NCBI GenBank assembly: GCA_030668045.1
Contig: DAOUUR010000156.1
Location: 1-6,192 of the forward strand
Length of the DNA: 6,192 bases
Direction: 5' to 3'
Origin: a bacterium
GTDB taxonomy: Bacteria > Zixibacteria > MSB-5A5 > GN15 > FEB-12
Shown here piece by piece: positions 5,171-6,192 of the stretch. The notes beneath the pieces were generated by a model. The model ran no database searches. It saw nothing but the letters and a program-made list of their open reading frames with translations, and had not been told where the DNA came from. The position numbers were made by a program, and so were the translations under genes. Position 1 is the stretch's first letter. Every line of letters begins with the position of its first letter.

Positions 5171-6192
5171 ATGTCCACTATAGATGAGATCAAAAGCCGC
5201 GTTGATATCGTAGATCTGGTTTCCGAGACAGTCCAGTTGCGCCGGTCGGGAAAAAACTATACTGGTTTCTGCCCCTTTCACAGCAACACCCGCACTCCAG
5301 CTTTTGTTGTTTTCCCTGAGACAGGTACTTGGCGTTGTTTTGGTCAGTGTAATGAAGGCGGGGATATCTTCGGCTTCGTGATGAAGAAAGAAGGATGGGA
5401 CTTCAGTGAAGCGTTGGGAAATTTAGCCGATCGTGCCGGTGTGGAACTCAAACCGCTGACTTCGGAAGAACAAGAAGCGGTTGAAGAGCATGACCATCTA
5501 CGAAACTTGCTTGAAGATGCAATCACGTTTTATCGCCATAATTTATTCAACACACCTGCAGGAAAGCCTGTCTTAGAGTACCTTCGACAAGAACGCAAAT
5601 TAAATGATGAAACGATTGAGACTTTTGGCCTTGGATACGCGCCTGATTCCTGGGATGCTGGTTTCAAACACTTTACTTCAAAAGGATATGACCAGGAGGA
5701 TTTGATTGCCAGCGGATTGCTTACTGAGCGTGAAGGCGTTGAGAGTTCTGATAGTGTAGCAGTCTATGATCGTTTTCGTCACCGGATCATGTTTCCAATC
5801 CGCGATGAGCGAGGCCGCATGGCAGGTTTTGGAGCCCGGATAATTAATCCTCAGGACGTACCAAAGTTTCTCAATTCTCCACAAACAGTCTTGTTTGATA
5901 AAGGGCATATCCTATATGGGCTAGATAGGGCAAAAAAGGAAATCCGTACGCAAGACCAGGTCGTGATCGTCGAGGGCTATCTGGATGTGATTGCCCTGCA
6001 GCAAGAAGGGTTTCCCAACGCTGTGTCTCCGATGGGAACTGCTCTCACCGAGTATCAATTGAGATTGCTCAAGCGTTTTTCCCGCCGCATTGTCTTAGCA
6101 CTGGATGCAGATGCTGCTGGGGAAAAAGCCACCTTGCGTGGTTTACAGGTCGCACGACAAACGTTCGACCGAGAGTCGGACCCCGTTTTTGA
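5171..6192 (+). CDS. dnaG: DNA primase DnaG, N-terminal 340 residues (3' end outside window)
   Basis: DnaG synthesises the RNA primers that start Okazaki fragments, working with the replicative helicase. The ATG at 5171 begins MSTIDEIKSRVDIVDLV, the standard DnaG N-terminus; a weak CAGG at 5161-5164 lies 6 bp upstream. The zinc-binding domain follows: Cys34-Pro-Phe-His37, then TPAF, then Cys56-Phe-Gly-Gln-Cys60. The catalytic core shows HRIMFPIRDERGRMAGFGAR (~204-223), PKFLNSP (231-237) and LYGLDRAKKEI (248-258). The TOPRIM domain has VEGYLDV with Glu268, PMGTALT (287-293), and ALDADAAG with Asp312 and Asp314. The frame is open to the window end. The later core and the helicase-binding C-terminal domain are outside. 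The zinc ribbon has one extra residue in each spacer compared with the classical arrangement, a form I associate with Chloroflexota. No frameshift or missing catalytic residue is seen, so the gene should be functional. Confidence 0.96.
   Translation, partial: MSTIDEIKSRVDIVDLVSETVQLRRSGKNYTGFCPFHSNTRTPAFVVFPETGTWRCFGQCNEGGDIFGFVMKKEGWDFSEALGNLADRAGVELKPLTSEEQEAVEEHDHLRNLLEDAITFYRHNLFNTPAGKPVLEYLRQERKLNDETIETFGLGYAPDSWDAGFKHFTSKGYDQEDLIASGLLTEREGVESSDSVAVYDRFRHRIMFPIRDERGRMAGFGARIINPQDVPKFLNSPQTVLFDKGHILYGLDRAKKEIRTQDQVVIVEGYLDVIALQQEGFPNAVSPMGTALTEYQLRLLKRFSRRIVLALDADAAGEKATLRGLQVARQTFDRESDPVF

Noticed and set aside
4909..5193. Minus-strand 94-codon ORF across the spacer
   Set aside because: It overlaps the starts of both dnaG and the exonuclease fragment and resembles no known family; it is a shadow frame in AT-rich DNA.
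1..6192. CRISPR array, tRNA or defence system
   Set aside because: No regularly spaced repeat array, no cloverleaf sequence and no defence-type protein motifs were found on either strand.

Overview
This is a mosaic bacterial window with three blocks of different character and few complete genes. The best clue to the host is the dnaG start at the right end. Its zinc-ribbon spacing and the motif around Trp-Arg-Cys-Phe-Gly-Gln-Cys resemble DnaG of Chloroflexota (Anaerolineae-like bacteria). This is recognition from memory, not a search result. The large repeat-rich surface protein and the IS1182-type transposase fit that group but do not prove it.

Region by region: (1) Positions 1-2326 (+) hold the 3' end of a large extracellular protein built as cadherin-like, cadherin-like, beta-sandwich, then the same trio again. 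(2) Positions 2327-3340, about 1 kb, have no gene I can support with confidence. They hold one uncertain minus-strand ORF (2614-3057), a cluster of inverted repeats at 2798-3016, a 12-bp palindrome at 3124-3135 and a 15-bp direct repeat at 3152/3187. (3) Positions 3341-4753 (-) hold an IS1182-type DDE transposase that keeps its catalytic triad but has lost its N-terminal domain. (4) Positions 4763-4928 (-) hold the first ~55 codons of a DnaQ-like 3'-5' exonuclease, fused at the break to the truncated transposase; no remainder was seen elsewhere in the window. (5) Positions 4929-5170 are an AT-rich divergent spacer with candidate regulatory sites. (6) From 5171 (+) dnaG, DNA primase, runs off the window in its TOPRIM domain.

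Functionally, dnaG is core replication machinery. The exonuclease beside it looks like a normal neighbour destroyed by an insertion plus deletion or rearrangement. The left half reads as accessory, repeat-driven surface biology. I found no CRISPR array, tRNA, rRNA, or recognisable defence or biosynthetic system. The points most worth a second look are the exonuclease/transposase junction, the hairpin-rich stretch at 2798-3016, and the near-identical internal duplications of the surface protein.
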